Shown: positions 22,263 through 34,910 of the stretch, in pieces
How the letters are laid out: the number at the start of each line of letters is the position of its first letter
How positions within the stretch are numbered: the first letter of the stretch is position 1
Assembly: GCF_036850765.1 (NCBI RefSeq)
Contig: NC_089490.1
Location: 288,468,982 to 288,532,981, forward strand
DNA from: Saccopteryx bilineata
Taxonomy: Eukaryota > Chordata > Mammalia > Chiroptera > Emballonuridae
Length of the DNA stretch: 64,000 nucleotides
Direction of reading: 5' to 3'
Translations under genes and position numbers: made by a program
Notes under the pieces: generated by a model
What the model saw: only the letters and a program-made list of their open reading frames with translations
Databases searched by the model: none
Told to the model about the DNA's origin: nothing

Positions 22263-25200
22263 AAACCATTAAAAGGATTGTTCTAGGTTAAAAAGCCGTA
22301 ATTGCAGTACACTTCTTTTTTTTTTTTTTTAATCAGGAAAGTTAAAAATCATATGATTCTTTTTTCACTGTTTGTTTTTATTCACCAACTTTTTTTATTA
22401 TAAACATTTTAAATACACACAAAAAAAGAAAGTTTGAATGATTTATGGCAAACACATGCCTATCACAAACATTCGACCATTCACATTTTAATCTACTTGA
22501 CTTATCAGAGAGATGGATGGCATATCTGTTCTTCATTTCAACTGTCAATCTATTTTATGTGTCAATACATTGTAGTGATCAGAAGCATAGCCCCAAATAC
22601 AGAAGCATGCATAAAGACAACTATTTTGAACATATATACCTATTTACTTCTATACTTTTGAGGATAAAATTTTTATAACACATGCATAAAAATGAAGTGT
22701 ATCCATTGTTTAATTTAAAGTAATTCTAATTACAATAAATTTGCTCAAAAGTACCAAATCATAAGTCCTCCAAATATTCTAAAGATAGAAATCAAAGACC
22801 TGAAATTTGTGGGAGATAAGGTAGAGGTACTCAGAGAATACTGAGCCTTTTCATTGTAAAGGAGAGGAGAGATTTGGTAGACCAGGGCAACTTTGTTATA
22901 TATGGTACAGTTATCTCATTTTAACAGACTGGTTTTCAATGAATAGTTCGATATTACTCATCCAAATGATGGATAGTATCACTGATTATCCTTTTCAATT
23001 CACAGACAAATGGCATGTCCTAACATATTTTATAAATTTGCAATCTTAAAGAAAAGTTTTGGACTTGTTAATTTTTTTTGAAGTTTAACACATACATAAT
23101 TCACTATTATAGCATGAAATGGTATACACATAAACAGCATAATGAAGAGGAACAAAGAGAAGAGAAATTATCATCGTGATACTGCAGTTCAGGTTTTTCA
23201 AATGGGTATCCAAGAATTAATGAGAGATAGACCTACTCTTGGAGATCAGTAAATTATTCAAATAAGTAGATAGGTTTACAATAAATTATATAAATATTAC
23301 CTTTTATGCTATTCTTTAATAATATGTATACTAATAAATGTATTTCATAAATATATAAATTGAGAGTTTATATAAATTTGTATTCTTATAAATATGTCTT
23401 ATTTTTTATTCAGTTGTTTGGAAATGTTTTAAACTATTTTCACTCATTTGGGTACAACATTTGATTTCAATGTCTAAGTGTTTGTATTTAAAAGCTCCTT
23501 TCAATCAACAGACCAGTCAAAGGAAAAGTGGTAAACTTTTAAAGTGCTCATCAGCATTTGAACTGGGCTTTAAAATTTGCAGACAAGCATAGCTCTTTTG
23601 CAAAATTTGGGGTATAAATGAGTTCTGCTTAATGTTTCAACATGAAAAAAAGCTTTGAAAATATTTTAAGTTACATGAATGTCTTTTTACATATAAACTT
23701 TCTGTATTAGTATTAGTAATATCAAAAAATATAAACTCAACTGTGGCTACATCTTTGCCCTTAAACTCCGCATTCTGGGTTAGGTTCAGTAAGATAAAAT
23801 TATACTTCAAATTTATGTTATTAAAATAAATGTATTCATTTTGTATGTTTGTAATGTTTGTATTGATTTCAAAATTTGTTCTTTAAAAGTTTCTGTCTAC
23901 TTTATTCAAGTCTAAGAAAAATGCAGTAAGTGATAGGAGGAAGACCCCCTCCCATCTTTATAAACTGCTATGAGGCATAGGAAGTTTCAAGCGTAAAATC
24001 AAGCTGTAGATAAATCTTCTTAGAGCTTAGGAATTTCAAATTACAAATTTCAGCTATACTATTAAAGATATTCAATGCACTGGGTATTGCTTTTGCTTTC
24101 AAATTTATCTAAAGATACGAGACAGGGAACAGCTCAATGCAAAAGCAATGACTTTATAAACTGGATCCATTTTGCCAACGGCTCAGAAAAATATGTGGTA
24201 ATATTGTGGTAACCAAGTGAAAATTCTAAATAGGATTTTTACAATGTGATCCAAGTAGTTACCAAAAAAAACTTCACTTAGCTAAAATCAGAACTGTTTT
24301 CTTTTCAAAGTGATGTAATAAAAAAGCAGATATGTTTTCAGCTCTATCCAAAATCCAAATTGAATTCAATTCTTGCTACTCCTTCCTCTTCTACCTACTT
24401 GTTCTCATTTAAATCTGAGGTTTGTAGAGATTAAGCTTCAAAAATATATAAAAATATGTTAAAATTTGAACTGAAATGAACTTAATTAATGTAAAACATT
24501 TGAGAATATTAGAATTTTTATAGTGGCTCACTGAAGGATAATACCTTAAAGGAGATCACATCAGTAACCAGCATTGAAAAGCAACAGTCAGAATTAGTTA
24601 TTCGGTGTTGATTAAGTCGAACTCATGGGAGACTAGCTTAAACTATACATGTTTTACCTACAATCAATTCTAATATTAAGTAAATGAGTCTGACCTGATG
24701 TTAGGTATTGTGGAATTTTTCATACCACATATCAAGTAATTTCAATAGAGAATGTTTAAACAAGTGAAAATCCCCATCAGTCTCTTACCTAGAGATAACT
24801 TCTTTGAACATTTTTATACACTTTTATTTATATATACAGATATATAAATAAGTGAATATAAATATATATGTATATATTTGAAATGGTACACAGATAAATA
24901 TATTCATATGTTTTCTTATGTTCATTTATATTTTCTGATTGTATGCATACATATGCATGATATTTAAAAATAACAAATGAGTTAATACTTTTGACAACAA
25001 TATACTATAATAATTTTCAGTATTGTTTGAAATTATTCAAAATAATTTTTTAACATCTATACAATATTCATTTAAGGAAGTCAATGGGTTTTGCTTAACC
25101 TTTTATAAACAATGTGATATATGTGTATCCAATATATGTATGTTCTACTTTTACCTCAATATCAAAACCGTAATGAGTTTTCTCAAAATTATGAAACTTG

Positions 25201-25328
25201 AATGATTCCAGAAATTGATCTCTGCAGATTTTTTTAAAAGTCTTTTAGCAAGGGTACTTAATTCAGGCTTAGCTTCTACTACAAAGCTACTTTTTAGTTG
25301 ATTTGCATTAAGAAGAGAGGAGAACAAA
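22263..25328. other. AT-rich intron sequence upstream of the CDH12 exon, no recognised element
   Basis: Over 3 kb without a SINE, LTR or clear LINE fragment, starting with a T-run at 22317-22331. TA-rich patches lie at 23280-23400 and 24820-24960. Confidence 0.45.
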
Positions 25329-25540
25329 GCCTTGATCCTTAGCTCATTAGGTTAGAGCATCGTCCTGATATTTCCAGTCATAGCACATACAAGAATCAAC
25401 CAATGAGTGCATATATATAAGTGGAACAACAAATTGACCTCTCTCTCTTCCTCTCTTTCTCTCTCAATTTCTCACTCTCTCTCATTCTCTTCTCTCTCTC
25501 TTTCTGCCTTCCTCTTTCTCAAATCAATAAATAACAATTT
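25329..25540 (+). mobile_element. tRNA-derived SINE, Ves-like older type
   Basis: CCTTGATCCTTAGCTCATTA, GGTTAGAGCATCGTCCTGAT, CACATACAAGAATCAACCAA, TAAGTGGAACAACAAATTGA, a long TCTC tract, and CAAATCAATAAATAACAATT. It abuts a second SINE of another family at 25542. Confidence 0.82.
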
Positions 25541-25541
25541 T

Positions 25542-25747
25542 GCCTGACCTGTGGTGGCACAGTAGATAAAGCAAAGACCTGGAACACTGAGGTCACCGGT
25601 TCCAATCTTTGGGCTTGCCCTGCCAAGGCACATATGAGAAGCAACTACTATGAGTAGATGCTTTCCACTTATCCTCCCTCTCTCTTTCTCTCTCTCTCCC
25701 CCCTCTCCAAAATCTCTCCAAAAAATTAATAAATAAAAAAATAAAAG
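25542..25747 (+). mobile_element. tRNA-derived SINE, CCTGACCTGTGGTGG family
   Basis: GCCTGACCTGTGGTGGCACA, TCACCGGTTCCAATCTTTGG (B box), GGCACATATGAGAAGCAACT, a CT-rich tract, then AAAAAATTAATAAATAAAA. It starts at the 3' end of the preceding SINE, so one A-rich tail probably served as target for the next. Confidence 0.88.
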
Positions 25748-27142
25748 GGAGAAATATACAGAAGGAAGATCCCTGTGCTTTGGCTTATCTTTGGGTTGGG
25801 GTTTTAAGCTACCCGTGCAACAAGCTAATAATTCCTTTAAAAGTATTTAAAAATAACAGCAAGCAATGTTTCTTATTTCAATTAGTTTTAAAAAGCTGTT
25901 TCTGAGTAGGTGCTGACTGTGCTGACTGACTGAAGCAGCCAACTCCAATAACCCTGATAAAATCATCGTTTAGTATTGACGCTTAAGATTTGTCCTAGAA
26001 ACAGAGTTCCATAAATGATGGATGTAGAAATTCGCGGTGTCCAGGCAGTTGTTTTGTGGAAGCGGGGTTGTTATTTTCCGATGTTTTCCAAGTCATCTCA
26101 GATGGAGCGTGAAAATGAGATGCCAAAAGAGGCTTAAAAAAGATATTGAGGACTAGCTTCGGAGTGTAAGTGAAACTGAATTCCAGTGCTTAAAAAGTTT
26201 TGAGAAAGCTAATGTAAATTTAAGTATTTACTAGCATCTCTCTGAATATATTTTAGAAACTGCTGCACGAAAGAAAGAATTTATTCTTCTTTTCCCTGGG
26301 TTGAAAAGTGCATATAAGAATAGAAAATGTTTTTTATATTGCTATGTCCAGCAGTGGTTTTATTTTCGTTTGCTATTTGCCAGGATAGGGGGTGGTTACT
26401 AGGCAGGGGGAGGGCATGGGGTTTGCTGAAAGGAGAAATTGTTTTATTTACATACAAGATGTATTCAGATAAACTTGCAAAAGTGAATATAAGACAATTT
26501 TCTGTGAGTTTCTTTGGCTGAAATAATTTCATTATGTACAAAACAAATGACTATTGCTAGATTCTCCTTGGTGGGCTTATAAAATCCTTAGTGTTTCCTT
26601 TTTTATAGTTGCTTAGTTTCCTGTTAACGCATATTCTTTTCTCAGGAACATCACGATAGCCATTGTATTAGCTGCAAAACCATTAGATTGTTTTTAACGC
26701 GTTATTGACAAAAAAACACACACTATACCTGAAGATGATTTATAACTCTGTATGAATAATGGTATAATGCATAATTTCTCTCATTCTGAAGGCACTGAAT
26801 GCTCTAGAATATTTGACATCTATTCCGTTCTACTCCCAGAGGGGACTCATTTGTTCTTCCTAGCTTGATTGTTGCCATTTGAACAAGAGGAATACTATTT
26901 TACAAGGTTGGGAATTCCCTTCAAGAGCCCAATGTGAGCTGAGAACTCCCCTGCCTGGGTTACAGACCCAAAGCTATTTATCATCTGGAAAGATTTTAAC
27001 TTTCATTTAAGAAAGTAGAAATCCATTTCAAAAAGGCCTACATTCTCCCAGAGGTAAGCCAAGGAAGAGCAAAGAAGAACAGAGACTATTTGCAGTGCTT
27101 AGGAACAACAAAAGCTAATGTCTTAGAATAGATTATACATCC
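25748..27142. other. Intron sequence, no recognised element
   Basis: A GTGCTGACT duplication lies near 25910-25930. Frames at 26281-26541 and 26327-26521 have no domain. Confidence 0.4.
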
Positions 27143-27539
27143 TGTCGTAGAAAAGAAACAACAGACCCAAAATGTAGTCACTTAAGTTAAGTCTCACATA
27201 AACAAAACCAAGTCAATACTTAACCTCATTGCAGTCTCAGCCTGTCTCAGGAATATAACCTTTGACTAGTCATCCTGAAATTACCTGGGCAGCACTAGAG
27301 AGATAATCCACCAAACAGGCCCTTTTTTTCCCCTTAGGAAGGTGACCTTGCCTGAAACAATAAGTACTTTGTTAATAATTTTGTTTTTCTGTCCGTTTCC
27401 ATCTTTAAAAACTTATCCTTTTCTACAACTCAGCAGAGCTTCTTCCCATTTGTTACATGGGAAGCTGCTAGATTCATGAATCAGTGAATAAAGCCCATTT
27501 GATCTTTCATTTACTAAGTTGAACTTTTGTTATTTAACA
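27143..27539 (+). mobile_element. Candidate solo LTR of an old endogenous retrovirus (ERVL-like)
   Basis: It starts TGTCGTAGAAAAGAAACAAC and ends GTTATTTAACA, with AACCTTTGACTAGTCATCCT and GCACTAGAGAGATAATCCAC inside and a polyadenylation signal in GTGAATAAAGCCCATTTGAT about 70 bases before the end. TG...CA ends and the signal position fit an LTR. No matching target-site duplication was found, so limits are approximate. Confidence 0.5.
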
Positions 27540-27975
27540 CTGTTAAAGAAAAAATATACTGTTCACTTGATCTTTCTTTCAACTTTTTTGTCCTTGAATA
27601 TTACTTATGTAAGGGGTAGCCTATGTTTTCAGATTGTCATATTTTACAACTTTAACTCACTCAGATTATATTATATCATTTGAGAGTACCACAATATATT
27701 AATAAGTATTTCTGTAAAAGTGTGCAAAGTCACTGGCATGGTGCCTGGATTTGCAAGGAAAAATATGGAAGGAGAAGATTAAAATAATTTCTTTCCTACA
27801 TTTCCAAATCTAAAGAATATTTTTAAAGAGCCATGTTTTAGGTAACAAAACATTTCCAGACAATAAACTATTCTGATCTAACTATCAGTAATGGAATCTG
27901 TATTTGTAATAAAAGTGAATTTTATGTATGATTTCAAGTGTGGTTATGTTATAAAGTAATGTTCTACTGGGTTTA
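27540..27975. other. Short intron stretch between two candidate LTRs, no recognised element
   Basis: AT-rich. No internal retroviral coding sequence is seen between the two LTRs, which lie in opposite orientations and so do not form one provirus. Confidence 0.45.
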
Positions 27976-28517
27976 TGTAGAGACACCAAGTCCAAATGAA
28001 TTTTTAAGGAGTTTTATTAAAGGAGAAGATTTATTAATATGCCGGCCGCATATGACTAACACGGGGCATAGCTGACCCAAATCGTGCGTTCAGCATATAA
28101 CCCTGAGGCAGATTATATACCTTTGATCACACACAAGTTTGAGGGGAAAGGAGGAGAAGGGGAAGATGACACAATTCATTAGCAAGCTTATAACATTTGT
28201 TTATAGGATTTATAAAAATATTCCTACATATTAAAACTTATAAGGTAATATAATAGCAAAAAATGTTGTTTTACATATTAAAGGCATTCCCAATTTCTTT
28301 TTAGTGTTTATTTTCCATCCCTTTGTCTAGAGGTATATACATTAACTATGCGCCTCCAAGGTGGGAAGGGGAGCCCACAGGGCGCCAGGGGATAAGAGTT
28401 TGTGAATGGCCCGTTAAGGAAAGGAGAGGAAAAGGAAAGGCCTGCCTAACCCTCCCTTCCCCTCTTCATCTACAACAAAATGCCATCGCCATTCTGACCT
28501 GGTGTTAATCACACACA
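27976..28517 (-). mobile_element. Candidate solo LTR of an endogenous retrovirus
   Basis: On the minus strand the segment starts TGTGTGATTAACACCAGGTC and ends GGTGTCTCTACA, giving TG...CA ends. It has a TATA box (GTATATAATC, 28111-28120), then a CpG-bearing stretch (GAACGCACGATTTGGG, GCGGCCGGCAT), then two AATAAA signals (28035-28030 and 28018-28013) about 40 to 60 bases before the end. This is the U3-R-U5 layout. The flanks GGTTTA and AGTATA agree at four of six bases, a possible worn target-site duplication. No gag, pol or env sequence is present. The family is unknown. Confidence 0.55.
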
Positions 28518-29499
28518 AGTATAAAAACCATATTTACAAAATCTCTCTGTATGCTTAGCCTAAATTATAAAATGTCCTTTAAGTTTTCTAGTAAAAAGGG
28601 GGTTTTCTACACAGTATGTCTTTGCAAACCAGGAAATTCCCACATTCCTTTTCCCTCATTCCCTACAGAAAGGAGAGGACAAGAAACCTGACTTTTTCTC
28701 CTAAAATATCAATAATAATTTTTGAATTCTTTGGTATCTTACCACAGTTATTTGTTAGAATATTAAGTAGACTGGAATGTTCTATTCTAGATTTAAGAAA
28801 AATCCCCAAAATTAAGGGTCATTTAATATGATACATTATTACAGATAGGTATTTGTTAACTTGTCATTACTAGTTACTATTTCTCCATAATTCTTATTTT
28901 TATTATTAATTCTTACTTAATATCAGTCACCGTATAATAGGTTTTATAAACTTTATTTAATTCTCAAACAAATCAGTGATATAATAACATGATAAATCTG
29001 ATCAAAAAATCTTTTTAACTAAATTATAATAGTTCAAAATTTAAATTTCAAAAGCTGTATGTTGTATCCTTACGTCTTTGCATATGCAGTTAATAACTCT
29101 AATACAGCTCTAATAAAGTCAGACCCAAATCTTAACTCTAATAAAAAAAGACTATTATAAAATCCATGATTATGAGCCTCTGACATTTGGGTTTAAAAAT
29201 CAAACCCATTACTACTTCTCTGGATGTTACTAAGTTACTCAATTTCTTGGGGTGTCTGAATTCTCCTATGTAAAATGTAGATTCTAATATTTATATCATA
29301 CAATATGGAGGGTATTGTAAAGGATTTAACTTCATAGCATCTATTTCCCTTCATTTACATTCAAATGAGCCCAATGAACCAAGATTTGTATCCATTTATA
29401 TTAATTTATATTCAGAGGCACAAGAAAACTAATTGGATTCAAAATAATGACAGAAAACCCTATCAAGCTTCTACTTTTTGCTAGGCAACCTCCTTCCAA
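28518..29499. other. AT-rich intron sequence, no recognised element
   Basis: No repeat recognised. The 71-codon frame at 28616-28831 has no domain. Confidence 0.4.
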
Positions 29500-29695
29500 T
29501 GTCTTTGTAAGTCTGAAACACTTTAATGTTGAGAACAACTCTGTGAGTACAAGCCTACTCTTATCCTTAATTTGCAGACACAGAAACTGAGACACAGAGA
29601 GGCAAGTGGCCTCAAGATAAACAAATAGAAAGAGACAAAGCTGAGATTCAAATCAGGTAGCCTAACCCCAGTGTCTTTGGGACGAGCAAGTTAAC
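29500..29695 (-). repeat. MIR SINE fragment
   Basis: TTTGCAGACACAGAAACTGA, GACACAGAGAGGCAAGTGG and GCTGAGATTCAAATCAGGTA match the reverse MIR consensus closely for an element of this age. Confidence 0.75.
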
Positions 29696-31835
29696 CAAAT
29701 TAATTCCTTTAAATTGATTAATATAATGCCATTTTTCTTAACTTTCAAAACTGGCATCTCTTGAGACAAAAAAATAAAAATAAAACTATAAATAAATTGA
29801 ATCATTGTTAGAGAATTAGATTAGCCACAGATGCAAACAACCCAGATTTAGTTTTGTGACATCAGTTGGTTTGAGCAAAACCAGACTGTATTATTATGGA
29901 TGCATTAATAAAAAATAGTTTAATTTAAAATGTTTTGAACTATTTATTGATTCTAGAAGATAATAGAATAGAGAACATAACTTTATACTTGCTCTTAAGG
30001 AGACAGGAGTCAAGTTGGGAACAATATGGTTCATAACAACAAAAATATTCACTCAGTTTCTTTTTATAGTTTTGTGTTTCTCAAATCACACTTTCTTTTG
30101 AAAAATTTAACAAGCATATACTATATATTTTAGAAAGCATATTTAAAACACAAAGTGAAATATTAAAGTTAGAAATCATCCCAATAATATACTAGGCATC
30201 GAGTATATATTTGGAACAATTAATAGTCAACTAGAAAAAAGTGTCCAACATTTATGTTGAAGAGAATTTAGTTAGTTTTGTATAAAAAGTTTTCAGTTAC
30301 AACTGAGATTTTTCTAAGTTGCTGCACATCGTTTATACCATAATTTTCTTTGAAACATGTTATGTTAGAAACATAATGAGGTAACTCCATTTAGTTAGAG
30401 AAATAGACATTAATCTGTATACCTTTTCACAATTCCAACTAGACTTGTGTATGTGTGTGAGGATATTTAGATATGCATGTTTATATGTTGTAGGTGAGAA
30501 AAAAGAAACCAAGAGTATTTGTGTTTTTATGTGCTTGCATATGCACATTTTTGTAAACTGAATAAAAGGCTAAGTGGATATACATGCTATAAAACAATAC
30601 TATAAGACTACTATGGGAAATTATGTGTATATTTTAAAGGGCGGTTTGAAGGTGACCCATTTTCTATAGCATGCATTACTGTAGAGATTGCTTTATATCT
30701 AATCACAAAGTCACCTCATTTAAGTCTTTTATTTCCTTTTCTCACTTTACAATAATTGCTTTAGATGGATTTTGAAAGTATAATATCACAAAGGCAGAAA
30801 AAATAAATCCAAGTACAAGTTGTGTTGTTTTATACTATGAGTCAAGCTGTTTTATGTCAAATTTACTGTTTAGTATTCATATCTCCCGGTCTTATATTCA
30901 TAAATATTATCTCAGTTGCATGGTATTTATGTACTAAATATTTATTTTTTTGACCAATAGTATAAACGAGCAATCTTAATGTTAAATTTCAATGTGTTAA
31001 TCAATAAGTGTTCTGTCTAAGAAATACAGTAAATTGAATCTCATTTCTGAGTGCAGGTTAGTCAGAGATTTTTTTTTTTGTATGTTTGTTTGTTTGTCTC
31101 TAATGCTCTCATTATAGACACATTAAGGAAGGAATTATTCTCAGGTTTTACTTATTTTCCACTAGGGCTAATAGGATTTTGAAGAAACCTCCAATGAGTT
31201 AATAGTTCTATTTTGACTTTAAATATAAAAAAAGGTGAAAAAATAATAAAAGCATCTCTTACAGATACTGGAACCTCAATTTTGACTATTTTATCAAATA
31301 TTTATTATTAGATGCCTGAGTGAAGTAAATGGATTTCAGGTTGTTGCATTAATGAAGATCTTTTTTTGTTTTGTTTTTTGGGGTTTTTAAGCAAAAAATT
31401 CTGTATTATAAAATCAGATGCTTATTTTCACATTAATTGAGACCTTAAATGATGAATAAATCTTTCAGAGTTTTACTGTTTTTCAAAAGATACTGAATTG
31501 CTTTGTTATTAAATTTTTCTAGTATTTCATGGATTCTATAGAATTAAGTGTATATGCATGTTTGCACATTTTACTAAAGCTAATATAAGAATATTATAGA
31601 TTGTATATTTGCATTCTTTCCAAGATTACAAAATAGTTTATTTACTAATCTCTTTTCACTGCTCTATATAATTCTAGCTCTCTATATATCATTGGTTGCT
31701 AATTAAAATAGACAGAATTTCTGAGATCCAATTATACCTCAATATATGTAAATCATAAAACTTGTGCATACTTAATACAAAATTAGACCCAAACCAGGCC
31801 TTAATTCTCAATTTTAATTGAATTCAGACATACGA
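29696..31835. other. AT-rich intron sequence, no recognised element
   Basis: Includes T-runs near 31068-31095 (TTTTTTTTTTGTATGTTTGT). No exon or transposon recognised. Confidence 0.45.
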
Positions 31836-32378
31836 TGTGGTAGGTAGGATTGTACAATGTTGCCCAAGATTTCTTTCTCTGCATAATCCCCAGGACTTGT
31901 GAAATTTATGGATTTAACTCTATGATTATGTTGGGTGGGTCTCAATCGCAGATGACCTTTAAAAACAAGAAGGCTTTGTCAAGGTGTATAAAGAGGAAGT
32001 CAGAGATACATGCCCCAGCTGGCTTAGAGGAACACAAACACGCAGGCTGAGAATTGCTGATACAGAGGGGTGACCTCGAGGAGTTGAGGGCAGTCCCCAC
32101 AGCACAGCTGACAATAGAGAGAGGTCCTCAGTTGTAAAATGACAAGAAATAAATTCTGCCAACAGTGTGAAGGACATCGAAAGCTGATTTCTCCCCCACT
32201 GTCTCAAGAAAAAAAAAAAAACTCTGCTGACACATTGGTTTCAGTCTTGTGAGACTTGAGCAAAGAGCTGTCATGCTGTTCTGGGTTTCCGCCTGAGGAG
32301 CTGCGAGTTAATACCTGGCCATTGTCTGAAACTGCTAAACTATGTGGGAGTTCATTATGCAGCAACACTAGTATGTAC
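31836..32378 (+). mobile_element. Old solo LTR, MaLR/MLT1-like
   Basis: TGTGGTAGGTAGGATTGTAC, CATAATCCCCAGGACTTGTG, TGGGTGGGTCTCAATCGCAG, CCTCAGTTGTAAAATGACAA, GAAATAAATTCTGCCAACAG, GTCTTGTGAGACTTGAGCAA, then TTCATTATGCAGCAACACTA. This is the block order of an old mammalian LTR, the same general class as 4284-4705. Short frames on both strands are by-products. Confidence 0.62.
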
Positions 32379-34043
32379 ATGTAATTACAGAAATCTAGCG
32401 CCGTTACTTTATTTTTAAAAATAGTTTTTTATTAAATAGACAATTTTGTTTTGTTGCTTATTTCCCAATTTTTGACACATTATTTAATTTGTTTGCTTCT
32501 TTAATTTTCCTTGCCAGTACCTAAATCTACTATTTTCAGCAAACACATCTGCTCCTTCCTTTGTATAAGTGATCCAGAACAAATAGGCCCTAGAGTGCAA
32601 GTGATGTTGTTAATTACTATACTTTGTCTCTTTGGACATTTTATGGTCACAGATCTCATTCTGGTCTATGTCAGTATCTGCCTTTCCAGTGAAAGAATTT
32701 GTTACTTAACTACTAAGGTCAATAGTCCTTACACCTTGGACAATAGAAAGGAACACTTTGGAAATAGAAGAAAATGAAGTCTACACACAAAGGGGACTGA
32801 GATGAGACAAGGAAAGGCAAGATGGCATAATTCTGATGGCATTATGTCAGTTTTAGTATACATTTTAAGCTTTCCACATGGAATCAACCCAATGAATCTT
32901 CTACCTGGAACTGGATTCTGGAAGTCATTAAAAAATATATCCTGCCTAAGTCACCCCAAAATAGAATCACCCACTTTCTTTATCCATGCAATAAACATTT
33001 ATTAAATGCTGATTCTATTCAAGTGCCACAATTTGGGGACAAATCAAAACAGTAAGTCCCCAAAGATGAACAAATCTATTCAACATCAAAATCAGTAAAC
33101 AAGAGGAGGGGGCAGCAAATTTTACTATTGCTAAGACTTCATACTATGCACAATTTGAAACAACTTGTTTATTGTTTTATATCAAAGTGAAATTATCTCC
33201 CAATCATAACTTTTGGGTGAGGAAAAACTAAACACGTGATAGAGTGTGTGGTGATTTCCAAGTTCAGGGTAGAGTTTTCATCACGTAACTTATGTGGGAA
33301 GGCAAATGAAATGTGTTGCTTCACTCAGGACAAGCACTTAAGTTGTGCTACAGTCCTCTGCTCCTCTCACTCAAGAAATAACAGTTAATTAAACTTGAGT
33401 CAAATTCACAGATTCAGTAATCTTATCACACTCTATACCATTATTCTAAGCATTTCTTTAAACATAGCTTTTTGAAAAATGTATGTGAAATAGAGCAGGG
33501 TCAGTGCTCAAGTTTTTCCTAGTCCCTTTCCCCAATTCAAAATCACAGATATTTACTGGAGAACACATAACAATTCGCAGAAAACTTCTGAAATTCCCTG
33601 ATTGAACATTTATGAATCTGCAATTTAACGGTTGCCCAAGCCAACTAACTGCCCACCTGTTTTTTGGCGATGGGAGGAGAAACAGTATGCTGAACATGAT
33701 TCTTGTTTAATTCCAAGTATTTATTTATTTCACATAAAAAATACAAACAATACTGTATTTTCAGTTTAAAACAGGCTTCATTTATTGCCTTATAAAATGT
33801 TGAGTACTTTTGCTTCTATGATCCTTCTGTTCTTGAAGACATAACAAACACGCCATCCACTTTACATTCTGTAGCCTTCTCTGAGAAGTTGCCACATCAT
33901 TTGCAGGTTTTGAGTACACACTTGCTGCTAATGATGTTTGAAATTTACTGGCCTTGTTCACAGGTAGAAGAATAATAAGGTATTTGAGCAATCAGCTCAG
34001 ATATATATCAGTTCACACACAAAAATGTATTTAAAAGCTGCCT
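32379..34043. other. Intron sequence with one short L2/MIR remnant
   Basis: GCAATAAACATTTATTAAAT and GATTCTATTCAAGTGCCACA at 32987-33030 resemble the reverse strand of an L2 or MIR 3' end. The 88-codon frame at 32511-32777 has no recognised domain. Confidence 0.4.
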
Positions 34044-34057
34044 AAAAATGGTTTAGG

Positions 34058-34425
34058 TTAGCCCTGGCCGGTTGGCTCAGTGGTAGAGCGTCGGCCTGGC
34101 TTGCAGAAGTCCTGGGTTTGATTCCCGGCCAGAGCACATAGGAGGGGCACCCATCTGCTTCTCCACCCCTCCTCCTCTCCTTCCTCTCTGTCTCTCTCTT
34201 CCCCTCCCGCAGCGAGGCTCCATTGGAGCAAAGATGGCCTGGGTGCTGGGGATGGCTCCTTGGCCTCTGCCCCAGGCGCTGGAGTAGCTCTGGTCACGAC
34301 AGAGCGACACCCGGAGGGGCAGAGCGTCGCCCCCTGGTGGGCGTGCCAGGTGGATCCTGGTAGGGCGCATGCGGGAGTCTGTCTGACTGTCTATCCCCGT
34401 TTCCAGCTTCAGAAAAATACAAAAA
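34058..34425 (+). mobile_element. tRNA-derived bat SINE, GCCCTGGCCGG family, young copy
   Basis: AGCCCTGGCCGGTTGGCTCA, GGGTTTGATTCCCGGCCAGA and an intact body to TTTCCAGCTTCAGAAAAATA with an A-tail. The 14-bp duplication AAAAATGGTTTAGG lies at 34044-34057 and 34426-34439. Confidence 0.95.
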
Positions 34426-34769
34426 AAAAATGGTTTAGGCTAAGTCTTTGTTTTCTAGAATTGGAGTGTTTCTACCACGACTCTTCCGCAGAGCAGTCCA
34501 GCCCAAAGCAAACCCCTTGATTGGAGAGAATAATCACACTGGCTGTTATCCAGCAATGTTAATCATAAGCAACTATTAAACCAAACTGAAATAAATACCT
34601 TAGGATCGAATATTCCAAAAATATGGTTATTGTCATTTGAATTGTTAAGAAGGGGGTATAGATTTAAAAAGAAAAAAAAAAGTCTTAATGTATGATTTCT
34701 GTCATGACACAAAATCAGGCCTTTGGGACTGAAACGTCCCTTGGAGAACATTGTTTCAATTACTTCTCT

Positions 34770-34910
34770 TCACAAATGAGGAAATTGAGAATCAGAACAG
34801 CTAAGTGATTTCTTCAATATTATAGGGCTAGTTAATTACAGAAATCAAAATAGAAAGTGGGTTATCCAACTCTTTGCCCAGAGCTCTTTCTATTAAACCA
34901 AGTAAAATTA
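34770..34910 (-). repeat. MIR SINE fragment
   Basis: CTTCACAAATGAGGAAATTG, GAACAGCTAAGTGATTTCTT, AGGGCTAGTTAATTACAGAA and CCCAGAGCTCTTTCTATTA follow the reverse MIR consensus. Confidence 0.68.

Noticed and set aside
21907..22269. Use of the upstream ATG ([11 protein letters not shown]) as the start of the cadherin frame
   Set aside because: Those residues are the translated polypyrimidine tract of the intron. The exon starts at the AG acceptor before LHSD.
27143..28517. One provirus bounded by two LTRs
   Set aside because: The two candidate LTRs are of different sequence and opposite orientation, and there is no gag, pol or env between them.
32511..32777. 88-codon plus-strand frame with a hydrophobic middle
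   Set aside because: No recognisable family and no flanking gene structure. Composition resembles the surrounding intron.
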